A DNA stretch of 64,000 bases, taken from positions 49,285,307-49,349,306 of the forward strand of contig OX326957.1 in NCBI GenBank assembly GCA_946800325.1, given 5' to 3'. Below, in pieces: positions 37,618-49,765 of the stretch; within the stretch, counting starts at the first letter, position 1; each line of letters begins with the position of its first letter. The notes under the pieces were generated by a model, which was not told where the DNA came from, searched no databases, and saw only the letters and a program-made list of their open reading frames with translations. Position numbers and translations under genes: made by a program. This DNA is from Luzula sylvatica (taxonomy: Eukaryota > Streptophyta > Magnoliopsida > Poales > Juncaceae).

Positions 37618-37904
37618 AACGTAATCACCAAACTCGGTGGTTGTGGATATGGAAGGCATTTCCATGACTTAAATATTATGAGGGATCATGCCATTGCATG
37701 TTTCTAAATCCGTGACATAAACATATTATATCACTATCACAAGATTTTCAATATGCATATGATTTTATTTGGGAGTCTAATTATTCTAAATAATTATCTA
37801 ATTATATGTTAGTATGATTGATGCCGATCAAATCGATATAAAGAACTCAAAATTCCGAGCTTCCCAAAGTTATCGCGAAAACAAAATCAGCATCCAGAAG
37901 GAGA

Positions 37905-37990
37905 TCCGTTATAACGGACTGCCCCATCCGTTGTAACGCAGGGGCCCAACGGGCGCGAGAAAACCTCGCCCGGGACGCGTCCGGGGCGCC
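37905..37990. repeat. Single palindrome pair and GC-rich inverted repeats in the copia C leader
   Basis: One pair TCCGTTATAACGGA and TCCGTTGTAACGCA sits where copia-2 has its array. It is followed by a GC-rich stretch with self-complementary pieces (GGGCGCGAG, CCTCGCCCGGG, GACGCGTC). The base composition differs sharply from the surroundings. Confidence 0.7.
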
Positions 37991-38850
37991 AAAAACTACC
38001 CCTGGGGCGGCAGAAAAACTGTTTTTCTGCACCATTTCGGTATTTCATTAGAACGACACTAATACTTCGCTCAAATGAAATATATTACAACATGAAAGTT
38101 CTAGATAATCTCATTATCTAACTAACACAATTTGAACCATTCAAATTGGAATTTCCTACTGAAAGTTATACCAGTTTTAGTAAAATACGAACAAACGAAG
38201 AGGTAAGTATATCCAATACACACCTTTTCAACCAGAAAACTACATACACCTTTTCAGTATTCTGTTGAAACAAAAATATTAAATTGTTCCAACCGACTTT
38301 GAACATGAACGACAGTTCTAGATAATCTTATTATCTAACTAACCCATTTGGATTGGACTCCATTGGAGTTTCGATGCGACATGTACGGACGTTTTAGTCT
38401 CTGTATGTCAAACAGTCGCACCCTTTCAGTATTCCATAAAAACGACACTGATAATTCGTTCAAATGAAAAAAACTTTCTGTATCAAAGTCATAGATAATC
38501 CCATTATCTAACTACGCAAATTTGATCCAATCAATTTGGAGTTTCCCACTGAAAATTATCTTAGTTTTACTCACTGTTTCGTATTCTAATTTTCTGCAGA
38601 TTTTGTTGTTTCGTCCGTTTTCGCTCGTTTCCAAAACGATAAATCATGAAACTTTTTCACGATCATTCCTAGATACTCTCAATCAACTTTTGATCGATCT
38701 CTAGCGAATTCCACTTGTGATTTTAACGGAATTTGACTTTCTCTATATGTAACATCATGCAAACGGGTACGAACTTTGATAACCCGTGCGTATATCTAAT
38801 ATACGACTATGATTCGACCCTCGAAACGATGGAGATCGCTCTGATACCAC

Positions 38851-39159
38851 TGTTAACTTTCAGTATGTGGGCACCCTTAATTCAATCTATGTCTGGTACG
38901 CATGTGGGTGGCAAATCTGATACGAAGTCAGAAGAATTTACAGAAATCATAGGCATCATCCCTTGATTGAAAATTCATACCACCTATTCGAGAAACAATA
39001 GGATCACCATCCGAAGTAGAATTGATCATCAGCTCTCCACTTTCCCACTGTTAACCATTCTGGCTGGGATCCATCTCTGATACAAGTAAGCAACAACAAG
39101 TAATTGCCTTTTTCACCCGTCCAAGAAATCTGATGTTTGATCAATTCAAGGGGGGAATT
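38851..39159 (+). mobile_element. Copia F, 3' internal remnant and purine tract
   Basis: A short stretch of unclear coding content ends in the purine tract AAGGGGGGAATT (39148-39159) directly before a plus-strand LTR. Its left edge coincides with the loss of copia C 5' LTR, so the junction at about 38854 is a rearrangement or insertion boundary. Confidence 0.6.
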
Positions 39160-40223
39160 TGAAGGAATTACAGTTTTGGATCAACCGTAAAAGAGTACAT
39201 ACAAGGACACATGAACGTACGCGTTCAAGGAAACGAATAAATGCATAATGAGATCGTGCAGAATTCGATTTTTGCATGCAGTGCGTCATGACGCACTATA
39301 TGGTGCGTCACGACACAACGAGGCGTGCACAGTCAGTAAGGATTATTGAGTTAGCCAAATTCAGAAAAAATCACACTTTCAGGATAGGTGGGTCATGACG
39401 CACTGATGTGATGCGTCACGACGCACGAAACCGTAATGAACAAAATATCCAGAGAGGAAATTCACATCCGTGCGTCCTGACGCACCAAACCTTGCGTCAT
39501 GAGGGAAGTGGACGTAATTTCTCCGGGGGTTAAATTGGCACTTTTGCGTCATGACGCACCATATCTTGTGTCATAACGGTAGAGTGTCAGGGGTTGTTTT
39601 AGACATGTTATTATTATACATGAGTTTATATGTTTAATACGTGTCTTTTGGGGTGTGCTTATCCTATTACATATAAATAGGATGTTTCTCTCTCATCAGT
39701 ATAGACTAATCAATTGAGACACTTGTTCAAGAGTTGAGAAGTGCGAATATCAAAGAGAAAGAGAGAAAGGGAAAAATTGCTTTTCCCACATCGAGAATTC
39801 AATCGAATCAAGCTCGCTTACTGACGTGTCATCTAGGCAGTCACACACGGTAACCGGCAGACTATGTCTCACTGTGGATACGAGTAGAGGGATCATACGT
39901 TTGATCCTAGATTGTAGTTGAACCGGAGAAGCAAACGAGAGAGTTTGGGGAAACAACCGGAGTTGAAACTCGCGGTTGTATACGACAACAAAGACGCAAG
40001 TATGCGTGGTATGGGACGCGTGTAGAAGGCGACAAGGAAATCGGAGATAAGCAAATAGCAGTGTTCAACCCTTCAAGCGTGATCAATTTCACGCGGTACG
40101 TGTCTTGAACTTCTATTTGCATCGTACTTTCGAAAAGGTAGCGTGATCTTGGGGACTAAGGTAGTCCGGACTCGAGGGCCGCTAGTCTGCTGCGCGAGGC
40201 TCCGGGTACATCGCTACCCATCA
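39160..40223 (+). mobile_element. 3' LTR of copia F
   Basis: The start TGAAGGAATTACAG and the phrase GGATCAACCGTAAAAG match the sense start of the other copia LTRs. The end, CTGCTGCGCGAGGCTCCGGG then CCCATCA, aligns with their ends. A TATA box (ATATAAATAGG) lies near 39671, and a CCCATACCACGC-like text (in reverse) lies near 40005. The sequence after it is not a primer site, so this is a 3' LTR. It holds an array of TGCGTCATGACGCA palindromes (39281-39583). Confidence 0.75.
39281..39583. repeat. Four pairs of TGCGTCATGACGCA palindromes in the copia F LTR
   Basis: Eight units of a 14-base palindrome (perfect form TGCGTCATGACGCA, variants TGCGTCACGACGCA, GGGTCATGACGCA, TGTGTCATAACGG) are arranged as four pairs with 7-9 base spacers such as CTATATGG and CCATATCT. 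The pairs recur about every 75-110 bases. Transcription would start downstream of them. Confidence 0.9.
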
Positions 40224-40741
40224 GGATTGATATGATTCGAGAATTCCTTCTCGTATTTTGATGTACTAGATAGGAACTAACCAAGCTGTTGCAGACTGGA
40301 GATTTCATTTATCCCATAACGAGAACAGAAAGCACAATCAGTATCAGTACGAGTGGGGCCGGAAAGACGGAAGAGCTCTTTGAATCCACTTAGATGTGGT
40401 GCTCTGTATTGGTCGCTAACAATTGGTATTCCCGCTCGCATTCATCTCAGAAAATTGGTGATTACTGTACTCTTTGAATTCACTCCCACTTCCGACGTCT
40501 TTGTTAGGTCAAGCATCTTTATCTAAGTTGATATTCCGCGAACAGTTAATCTGATTAGTCCCTCGTAGAAAGGTAGCGAAGTACGAGTGCTCAATTCTGA
40601 TTCGATATCTAAGTTGGCTTTTTCTGTTGGAGTGAATCATGAATCTCTTGCTTGGTCTGTTGCGGTTTCTTTTCCAATTCGAGTGGGAGGCGCGGAAATT
40701 GCTTGGTTACGACATGTGGTTGTGGGAGTTTCCGGTGTTGG
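40224..40741. other. Unassigned sequence between copia F and a gypsy LTR
   Basis: No known feature was recognised. A short plus-strand frame from ATG 40639 (MNLLLGLLRFLFQFEWEA, then a Trp-rich stretch) runs to about 40738, where the gypsy LTR begins and ends any coding sense. It could be an exon tip of a disrupted gene or chance. Confidence 0.3.
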
Positions 40742-42230
40742 TGTCACACCCCAAAAATAAAAAGGAAAAAGGATGCGGCAACCCGCCAGTATACCACTCG
40801 TATATCACAGGCTCTCATATGAAAACATCACAAAACAAGATACTAAACTGATTCGAAAACAACAACAAGACATACATATACATATATTACGAAATTAAAA
40901 GAATAATACAAAACTATTGCGGAAGCATAAAATATATTATTACGAAACTCAGATATCGTAGACGTTCTCACTCTTGAAGTACTCCGCAACTCCCGATGAC
41001 ATGTCCGTCATACCCATACTTAAAATATGTAATAAAAAGAATTAGTCGCGGAAGTGACTAAGTGAGTGAAACCTCAATAAAAATAGTCATAATTAAAATA
41101 ATTACTTTTCAAATGAATTTATAAAATAATCTCGTATATCTTCAAATCATAAGTTTCTAAATATATCTCAAAATACTTGTCCCGGTTTTCGAAATCAAAA
41201 TCACTTGCCTTCATACATAATCATTATCATAATCATAATCATAATCATACCGAAATATATACCGGGATGAGGGCCCTAATAACTCTCGACTGAAGTGTCA
41301 ACCCGAGTTGGTAGCAAATCACACATGGGCTGGAACAAAACAAAAGGAGAACACATCCACCCGACGACTGGATATCATTGCGCCACAGCCAAACCCCTCA
41401 TGGATCGGGACTTTGTACTACATCAAGTTAGCTAACCCTTTCCCTCAATAGAGTCTCTCAGAGACCCTTTCTAAAATAGCAAGTCTCAGCTTACGTTTTA
41501 GACTAATTCAAATCATACATATAGAGAGCCTCATGGAGACCCTCACTAAATTGTAAGCCCGGCTTACGTTTTATCCAAATAAAATTCTACATATATATAG
41601 AGTCTTTTTAAAATCCTTCTCATAATATAATATTATAACCATATTATTTACTAAGTATCTTTATTAAAACAGAAACGCTTTTTAACGCAAATAATTTCAG
41701 AAAACAAATTTGAAATATACTTTCTATATTGGAATGAATATCCAAATTCAAAATCATAATTTCACAAATCATTTGAAATGATAAATCGTCGTACTTGTTA
41801 TTCAAAATCAATTCAAATATATCACTAATATCAAATTCGAAATCATAACTCAAGATCATTATCCAAATCCATTTTATTTATCAAATCCTCAAATTCGAAA
41901 TCGTAATTTTATATTTATCAATAATATCATCAATTATCATAATTATATTCAAAATCAGTTTCTCAAAATATCACTAATATATGTTTTCGTAATTCAATAT
42001 TTTTTTGGAACCAAATCCGTTTAGTCAAATTAAACAAAATATGTATAAATAACGGTGAAAAGTGAGAATAACACTCACAGATTGAACGAACTCGATCAAC
42101 GGCAAACCGGAATCGAAAACCTAACTCCGAGATCGAAAATGAATATCGAACGAAAAGATGTCAAATCAAAAACTCGAACGGAATACCGCCCATCACTTGG
42201 CATGCCATACATATATACATCCGGTGTTGT
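40742..42230 (-). mobile_element. Gypsy chromovirus LTR, reverse orientation (solo or truncated)
   Basis: The segment starts TGTCACACCCC. Read on the minus strand it matches the LTR at 880-2692: the GGTTGCCGCATCC end, the piece with GTGGCGCAATGATATCC against GTGGCGAAATGATATCC, and the leader splice-donor-like CTGTGAGTG near 42079. No pol lies beside it, so it is a solo or truncated LTR. The right end is uncertain because a CACTA-like insertion lies close by. Confidence 0.6.
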
Positions 42231-42234
42231 ATTC

Positions 42235-42365
42235 CATTTGACATGAACCATTTTCCCTCTTTCTCTCACTATTTTCTCTTGGCGAAATGAAGTTATCAAA
42301 TGGAGGAAAATGAATGGTCTGTATCTACAAGGCCTAAGTTATAGAGAGGAAATGAATGATCTTAT
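42235..42365. repeat. Direct repeat, left copy, flanking the CACTA-like element
   Basis: About 131 bases starting CATTTGACATGAACC and ending ATGATCTTATC are repeated at 43794-43982. The right copy has extra T-rich sequence and a second GGCGAAATGAAGTTATC. Confidence 0.85.
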
Positions 42366-42709
42366 CATTACAACATATCTGTTTTAATGGGACGGGTCGT
42401 CTCTAAAAATTTGCACATACATGATCCGCCCGACCCTAACAAACATTTGGGTCGGTCCTATTGGGTCCACCCGTCCCTATTTTTAAAAAACATTAGTATC
42501 TACCAGTCCCAAATGCAAAAAACCGACCCAAAAAGCATGTGTCAGCCCGTCCCAACATGCTGAACCGACCCAAACAACATGTGACAGCCAGCCCCAAAAG
42601 CACAAACCGACCCAAACTGTTTTGTAGCTGCCTGACCCTAAAACAGAACCGTCCCAAACAACGTTTGGGATTGCCCGTCCCAAAAATTTACACAAATTCC
42701 CATACATGA

Positions 42710-42747
<38 letters not shown>

Positions 42748-43792
42748 TTACCCATGCATGAACTCTCTCCCCCAAAAGAGCTTTTGTCCCTCTCTCTTTT
42801 CCTCTTTCTCCTCTCGTGGAGCAGATCTGACCCTCCTCCCTCCCCTTTTTTGCGTTTGCTCCTTCTCGACTGGTCTCGGCTGGACAAAAACGATGAAGCT
42901 CTCTCACTTACCAAGTAAACTTTCTTCTTTCTTTTGTTAAATTTGTTGTTTGCTCCCTTTCGCATTTTGACTGATATTATTTCGGATATCTTCAATTAGC
43001 GTTGTTCTTTAAAAAAAATTAGTCATCTTTCAGATAGAGATATCATTAACCATGAGGCGAAATCGACGGGCACAAATAGAGCTATCATGGCAGAGAGGAT
43101 TAAAGGCGAAATAGAAGGGGTAGAAAATCATGTCCTTGGTTAGGGTCGTCTTTTGTAATAATTGGAAATTAGATGTATTTGTTGGTTGTAATAATTTGGC
43201 CTTTCATTATTATTAATTTGTTTAAGTTTTGGAAATTTCATAATCTTTTTGCTCGTTGAATGACGTTTATAATACAAACAATACATATAGTGAGTAATAT
43301 AAACAATAAATATTACTTAATATCTATAATATAATATTATATTATTTTATATAATAAATCAATAAATTGAAATAACAATAACAATATTTATATATGATAT
43401 AAATAATATTTATAATATAAATAATATTTATAATACAAATATTATAAATAATATTTATATATAATATGTATATATAATATATATTATAAACAATATATAA
43501 CAAATAATAAATAATATTTAGGGTCGGCCCGACCCTAAACTTGTTGCAGTACTCTTTCAGCATGGGCAAGTACTTTTCATGTATGTGTAAGTACTTTTTT
43601 CTATTTGGGACAGCCTGACCCAAAAGAGAACCGACTCAAACATGATTTAGGATCGGCCCGACCCTGTCAGGGTCACAGCTTTTAGGGGCGGTTTGTTAGG
43701 GACGGACAGCCGACCCAAACAGGGTTAGGGACGGTTTTGATGGGTTTTTGGGACGGTTAAACCCGATCCAAATCATCAAAAATGTTGTAGTG
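42366..43792. mobile_element. CACTA-like non-autonomous DNA transposon
   Basis: The ends are CATTACAACAT and, in reverse complement, CACTACAACAT. The approximately 300-base subterminal zones are full of short repeats on both strands, such as CCGACCCAAA, CCGTCCCAAA and GGGACGG. CACTA transposons are known for a CACTA terminus and dense subterminal repeats that bind transposase. No transposase is encoded. The middle has a (CT)n run (42712-42744) and an AT-rich zone near 43260-43520. A clear 3-bp target duplication is not seen. Confidence 0.6.
42712..42744. repeat. (CT)n microsatellite
   Basis: A pure CT run of about 33 bases within the CACTA-like element. Confidence 0.9.
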
Positions 43793-43793
43793 T

Positions 43794-43982
43794 CATTTGA
43801 CATGAACCCTTTTTCCCTCTTTTTCTCACTATTTTCTCTTGGCGAAATGAAGTTATCTTTCTTTTTTCCTTTTTTTTCTTTTTTTGGCGAAATGAAGTTA
43901 TCAAATGGAGGAAAAAGAATGGTCTATAATCTATATCTATCTACAAGGCCTAAGTTATAGAGAGGAAATGAATGATCTTATC
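43794..43982. repeat. Direct repeat, right copy
   Basis: Partner of 42235-42365. It continues into CTCTACAAGGC, while the left copy stops at CTTATC where the transposon begins. Confidence 0.85.
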
Positions 43983-46389
43983 TCTACAAGGCATTGGCCG
44001 CTCAAGTACAAACCTCGGCCTAATCAAAGTGAAAGGAATTGAAGTTCTTTTATATATAACCCTAAACCTATTTTATTTGCAAGATTATAAAACATCTGAA
44101 TTAAGTATGCAAATAATAGTTTTGCAAAGAAGTCCAAATAGTACTATAATTTACGAATGAGACCTTATAATTTATTTACGTAAATAACTCTATAAATTAT
44201 TTTAAGCTTTTAAATAATTTGATCATTTCACAAATAAAATCTGGTTGAATAACTATTTGAATGGTCTTTATGAAATTTTTACAACTATGATTTTACTAAA
44301 AGCCGAACAAACTGAACTATATTTCAAGACTCCAAATAAATTTAAATATTGATTATTCAATTTTTTTTTATTCCAAGTATTTTTATTAGGAGAAACGACA
44401 AATGTCAAAATTCTATTTTTTATATTTATTACGGGTTGAACATGCTGGCGAAGTAGTTTTGGTAGGTACGTTGCTTTGGCTTCTTTCTTCCAAAATGAAT
44501 TTCTGGTTGGCTAGTCAATGGCTGGCGCTTGAATGAGTTTGAACAGGACAGATACGCAAGGAGTCATTGCCACGGTCTCGGACTAAATGTAACGAAGTGA
44601 CCAGGTCCGGTCCTGAGTTTTCGGAGACCCGTGACATAGTGTTGCGATAATTTAAAATTACGAAATTATATCATCCAAAAAAAAAATCGCTATTTAAATA
44701 TCATCCAAATAAATATTAATAAAGTAAGTTCAAAATATTACAAAACATGCAAATAGTATATTCATTTAAATATCGCTATTCTCGCATTTTTTTGAGATTG
44801 AATAAAAGATTCGTGGCTTTCCTTATTTTTTTTTCTTTTTTCATTTTCCGACAAAAAAATTCTTTTATTTCTCATGATTATACCTACAATTATCACATAA
44901 AATAGCGAAGAGTTAGCCCAAAATTCAGCAAAGAATGAACCTAGTTCTATTGAATTTCAAATTTTGCGAAACTTAGCAACGAAAATTATGCAGAAAATTG
45001 CAGACTCAAATTCAATGCTGCAGATTCAAAATTCAGCCAAAATTCAACAACTCGTCTAAGCCAGAATGAAAAAATAGCGGCAGTAGTTTAATTACCAAAT
45101 CTGGAATAAATAGCAGTATTAGTATTAGCAACTCACTTAGTTTAATTCAGCAACTCACTCAAGTTAGTTGAATTCATATGAATATTTATTCTAAAAAAAC
45201 AGTGACTCAAAATAGCAGCAATTCAAAAAATGGCCGTGAATCTTTTATTCCAAATCAGGTAGAGTAAAACAAGATATTAATTGGGATAAATTTGCAATTT
45301 CGAGAGTAAAACAAGATAATAACTACCAAAATAGCAGTGACCCACTTAAGAGTGTATGGAATTACCTTCTTCAAGTTCCGTGTAATAAACATTATCCCTC
45401 TTCTTTAGAAAAATCAACCCCAAACCTCCAATTTCGAGCTTCTTGATTCAATCCAGTGTCGTCCTGGCCGTGAGTCAAGATCAAGGACAGTGGCTCCTGT
45501 CGAGCTTCTTCTTGGTTCAATCCAGAGACGCAAAAAGAACCGTCGAGCTTTTCTTTCCAATTAACCCCAATTCTGAAGACACAAATACAACTGGAGACGA
45601 GAGTGGCAATGGCTATCATCAACATCGTCTTGTCACTCATCAGGCGGAGCCTAATTCAGTCCAGTCGAGGCATCGCATCGAGCTGTAATCGCTGTCCAGA
45701 GTCGTGCTCCTGTACTGCCGCTCGTGCGTTGGAAAATGGAGGAAGAGATTGAGTATTGGATCCGACTGTACAAAAAAAAAATGCAAGTTGCCCCCAAATT
45801 TTAATTTTGTTCATTTTGCTCCCTGAATTCTCGATTTTGTTCATTTTTGCTTTTTCCATCAGTTAAGTGATGACGTGACAGTGTGACGTGACAATTTTTA
45901 GATGAATTCATTAATGACATGATAAAATTTATAATATAAAATTATCCATCCAAGGTTAAATGATGGTTAATAGATGAATTCACGATGTGAGGGGAAATAA
46001 TATCAATCTCCCAAATTTATATCTTCCATTTGAATTGATGGTTAATTGAAATTATTAATTATATTGATAACTAATACAATTATATTAATCGTTAATTCAA
46101 AACATAATTAATCGTCAATTGAAATGGAGGTTGCAAATTGGAGAAGACAATTAAAACCACACTCCACTGTTCACAAATTTGATACAAATCGTGAATAGTG
46201 GGGGAAATTGGGGAGAAGAGTATAATTATCCTATTGTTAATTGAGGACTAAACAATTCTGGCTAAAATCAGCCGAAGTGTAAAATGAGGCCTTATGAAAT
46301 GATTATCCTTTGAAGCAGGAAGTCAACGAAGCGGTAGATTTCCCCATCTTCCTTGTTCCCATCTTTCTTTTCCAACCAAATTCTCTGCG
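43983..46389. other. Intergenic region upstream of the NLR gene
   Basis: AT-rich sequence with no convincing gene. Short frames around 45390-45690 on both strands (one minus-strand frame starts with a hydrophobic stretch, MLMIAIATLVSSCICVF) overlap each other and a small duplication (TTCGAGCTTCTT..TTCAATCCAG near 45435 and 45500), and have no clear family. The promoter of the NLR gene should lie in the last few hundred bases; no clear TATA box was found. Confidence 0.5.
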
Positions 46390-49194
46390 ATGGCCTTATT
46401 GAGCTTCGTCGATTCCTTGATTGCAAAATCCGTCAGTGCTGTCGGTGCTGCATTAGCAAGGGGCTCAGGCGGCAGGCTACAAAACTCGAATGAGGCCATC
46501 TGTCGGCTACACCGCTCCTTGCTGACATTTCACACCGTCGTGTCTCGTGCTGGGAAGACGAGCGAAGGAAGAGAGTATGTCCAGCTATGGAATCTTGAGA
46601 TCAAGGATCTCATGTACGATATTGAAGACATACTAGACGAGATTCAGTATGAATGGAAGAAAATGGTGGGGGGTCAAGCTCCTATAGTAGGTCTGAAGAG
46701 GAAACTATCTGAGGTGATTTCTTATTTTAATTCGAGATCTCTAATTACTAGAATGTCAGAAAAAACAAGCTCATTAGAAAAATTGGTAAATAGTACTCTT
46801 GTACACCTTTCATTGGAAACTGGTGGAGGAGAACCCGAATTGAGAAATCTGGTGCCCACTAGCTCTCTCTTGAGCGGAGATAAAGTATTTGGCAGGGATG
46901 AAGATAAATCTAAGCTTATCAATTTTTTACTCTCCGAAGCCTCCTATAGTCTAGCTGTCATTGCAGTAGTAGGTATGGCTGGAATCGGAAAAACAATGCT
47001 AGCGCAATTAGTACTTAATGATGAAAGGGTGAAAGACTGTTTCCAGACGACAGCATGGATCTATGTGTCCCCCACTTTCAATGTTTCAAAGCTAACAAAA
47101 AACCTCATTGAAGTAATAACACGCGAAACTTGTAACTTGACATCTTTAGAATGCCTTCAATCATATCTGCATGCTTTAGTTGGGTATAAAAGAGTTGTTC
47201 TGGTACTGGATGATGTTTGGAATGAAAGCCATCACCTGTGGGAAGTTTTTGCATCTCCGTTACGCACGGCATGTGTTAAAATCATAGTAACCACCCAAAA
47301 TGAATCAGTTGCAATGATTATGCAAACAGTACCACCATTGAAGCTGAAAATACTGCCCGAAGATGTGTGCGCGGATATATTTAAGAACCATGTCTTTGGC
47401 ACCAAATTAACTCCACCTGACCCGGGTATTAATCAAGAAATGTCTGTAGTTGGATGGGAAAATGATGTTCCTGAGGCTGTGTTGTTAAAAGCTGTCATAT
47501 CTGCCCTTAAAAAATTTGAAGGACTGCCTCTCGCTGTTAAAGAATTTGGCTGTAGATTTCGTCAAGCAACCCGTAATAATACCCTATGGACATGGCATGA
47601 TGTCCTAACAGAGGATTTTAATCCAGCCATTGAATTCACGACCGGAATGTTTTTATCCCTGAGATTGAGCTATGAGTTGTTGCCAGCTCATCTAAAGCGT
47701 TGTATCTCCTATTGTTCTTTATTTCCTGAGGATTATGTGTATAAGAAAGACTGCTTGGCAATGTTGTGGGTAGCTCAAGGCTTTCTGCAGTTTGAGAGTG
47801 AATCCATTGTGGGCGTTGGCACTAGGGAGCATCTGTGTCGAGTTTATTTTTGTGAATTGGTAAGGAGGTCATTCTTTCTCCCTTTAGATTCTACCACAGA
47901 TCTTGGTGGATTTAAGATGCACCGTTTAATCCATAGCCTCTGCAAATATGTCTCAGGAAATGAAATCTTATCTTTCCAAAATAGTGAACCATTTCCTCAA
48001 TTCTCCAAAGAACTTCGTCACCTTTTTGTTGCTTCCGATGAACCTGTGGTAGTGCCGGATTATGTCCGTCTCCGCACATTTATTTACCATAGTGACCCTA
48101 CTTCTCAGTTTATACCCATTCCAGAGAATTTGTTCCTTAATTTGAAGTATGTGCGAGCTCTAGAACTGAATATTAGCCACATGAAAGTGTTGCCGAATTC
48201 GATTGGCAACCTGAAATACCTCAAGTATCTTCATCTGAATTGTGGGATATATCTTCTGCCAGAGTCGATTGGCAATCTCTATAATCTTCAAATGCTAAAC
48301 CTCTCCGGGTGCAAGCGGTTAAGGCAGCTGCCTGAAACTGTAGAAAACCTCAATGAGTTATGGTTTCTTGGGTTGCCTCCGGTTGAATTAGATGAAGGAG
48401 TGGATACAATGCAAACTACAAGTTCTATTCCTCGGCTAATTGGAAGATTAACCTCTCTCAGGACCCTAATCGGAGTTATATTGGCTAGAGATATCTGCGA
48501 GGTGAGAGGATTGGTTAATCTCCGAGGTGAGTTTTCTATTGCCGGACTAGGAGCCTTAACATCTGTGAAAGATGCTGTTGTGGCGGATATTAAATCTAAG
48601 AAGTTCCTTCAAATATTAAGGTTACATTGGAGGAAACCATCAGATTACTGTTCCCATGATCATGAGTTCGGTAATAAAGAATATCATGTGCTTGAAAACC
48701 TGAAGCCACATAACAACCTCAGGGAATTAGTTATAACTGGTTATGGGGGAGACAAGATCCCAAGTTGGTTGAGTGACCCTGCATTCTCAAGCATGACAAA
48801 AATGACCTTGTTTGGATGTAAAGGTAATAAATGTCAAAATCTTGCAGCCCTTGGTCTCCTGCCTTCTTTGAAATGTCTTTACATAGGTTGGATGCCATGT
48901 GTTAGGAGAGTTTATGATGAATTTCTTTTTTCTCGAGCCATCCCACGGAATACTCCCTTTCCGTCCTTGGTTGAGCTTTCATTTGAAGAGATGCGGGAAT
49001 GGGTGTGTTGGTCTGGTGTTTCTCAAGGAGACTGCCCAGTCTTACGTAACCTTACAATTAGAAACTGTCCATGTCTGATTACAATGCCAAATTTTCCATC
49101 TCTCGCAGAATTAACCATTAATGGTTGCTTTAGATTGGAGGATTTTATCCGCAAGAACGCTCAATATGATCAAATCCTAAGAAGAAAAACACAG
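46390..49194 (+). CDS. NLR-NLR fusion gene, exon 1: CC-NB-ARC-LRR module
   Basis: Encodes residues 1-935 of a predicted 1825-residue protein. Plant CNL proteins sense pathogen effectors in the cell and trigger immunity. The coiled-coil region is about 1-140, with an EDVID-like DIEDILDE at 77-84. NB-ARC is about 167-500: P-loop GMAGIGKT 195-202, kinase-2 LVLDDVW 271-277, RNBS-B IIVTTQ (usually TTR), GLPLA 378-382, RNBS-D CSLFPEDY 442-449, and MHR at 510-512 in place of MHD. Leucine-rich repeats fill about 540-925. It resembles the RPP13-like protein 1 group. A stop follows at 49198-49200, but CAG|GTATGA at 49194/49195 is a good splice donor in phase 0, and the next module resumes in frame at 49766. 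If the intron were retained, a normal-length 936-residue CNL would be made. Confidence 0.9.
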
Positions 49195-49446
49195 GTATGA
49201 TTAGTTTTGAATTGTGTAGTCTTAAATTGGTCGAGGATGCTCCCTCTTTTCATTTTGCCCAATTTCAAGAAATTATTGTGCCCAATAGGCGGTTTTGTGC
49301 TGGTTAGTACATAAAAGATCCGATAGATAGGACTTGTCTTGGATATTTGGACTCAAATAGTCGTTGACGCCTAATACTATTATTTTAGAAAATTATTTCT
49401 GCCCAAATCATCCATAGAGCATCTGCAAAAGACAAACAAATCAAAA

Positions 49447-49477
<31 letters not shown>

Positions 49478-49765
49478 ATAGGAAAAAATGAGATTTGACT
49501 AGGACCAGTATCGTACGGCATCTAATCGTTACATTCTCAAATTTCAAGAAGCAAAGAAAAAATAAAAATAAATTAGGCTTCCACCAAAACTCGTACCAGA
49601 CTGGCTTCGTGTCTGACCATTAAATGACCATATTTTAAGATTGCTCAAAATAAGAAACTAATAAAAAAAGGGTACTGGGACTTGTTTGGTACATTACTAC
49701 CTTGTCTGGGTAAGATAATTTTTTTTGAATTGAGATACTAGAATTGACATGCTGTTTCTTTTTAG
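49195..49765 (+). other. Intron 1 of the NLR fusion gene
   Basis: 571 bases, GTATGA at the donor and TTTCTTTTTAG at the acceptor, AT-rich, with an (AAAT)n run at 49444-49480. The acceptor TAG (49763-49765) is itself an in-frame stop for the following exon. Confidence 0.8.

Larger units (their letters stand above)
32497..38850 (-). mobile_element. Copia C internal region (decayed), 5' LTR lost
   Basis: This runs parallel to A, with the same order of decayed gag-pol patches. The integrase patch begins near 35784-35365 and the Gag patch lies at 36732-36478 (YHMHSIDKSILKLHEM). The leader follows from about 37120, with three hairpins (37287-37318, 37511-37545, 37585-37617), one palindrome pair (37905-37940) and LTR-derived stretches (38035-38560). 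The primer site GCTCTGATACCA lies at 38838-38849. Directly after it only TGTT of the expected 5' LTR remains before unrelated sequence, so the LTR was lost. Confidence 0.75.

Noticed and set aside
42483..42995. Minus-strand 170-codon frame with Arg-Glu repeats and Trp-Val-Gly repeats
   Set aside because: It reads through a CT run and the subterminal repeats of the CACTA-like element; no protein family fits.
45392..45688. Opposing short frames upstream of the NLR gene, one with a hydrophobic start
   Set aside because: They overlap each other, match no family I recognise, and lie over a small duplication.
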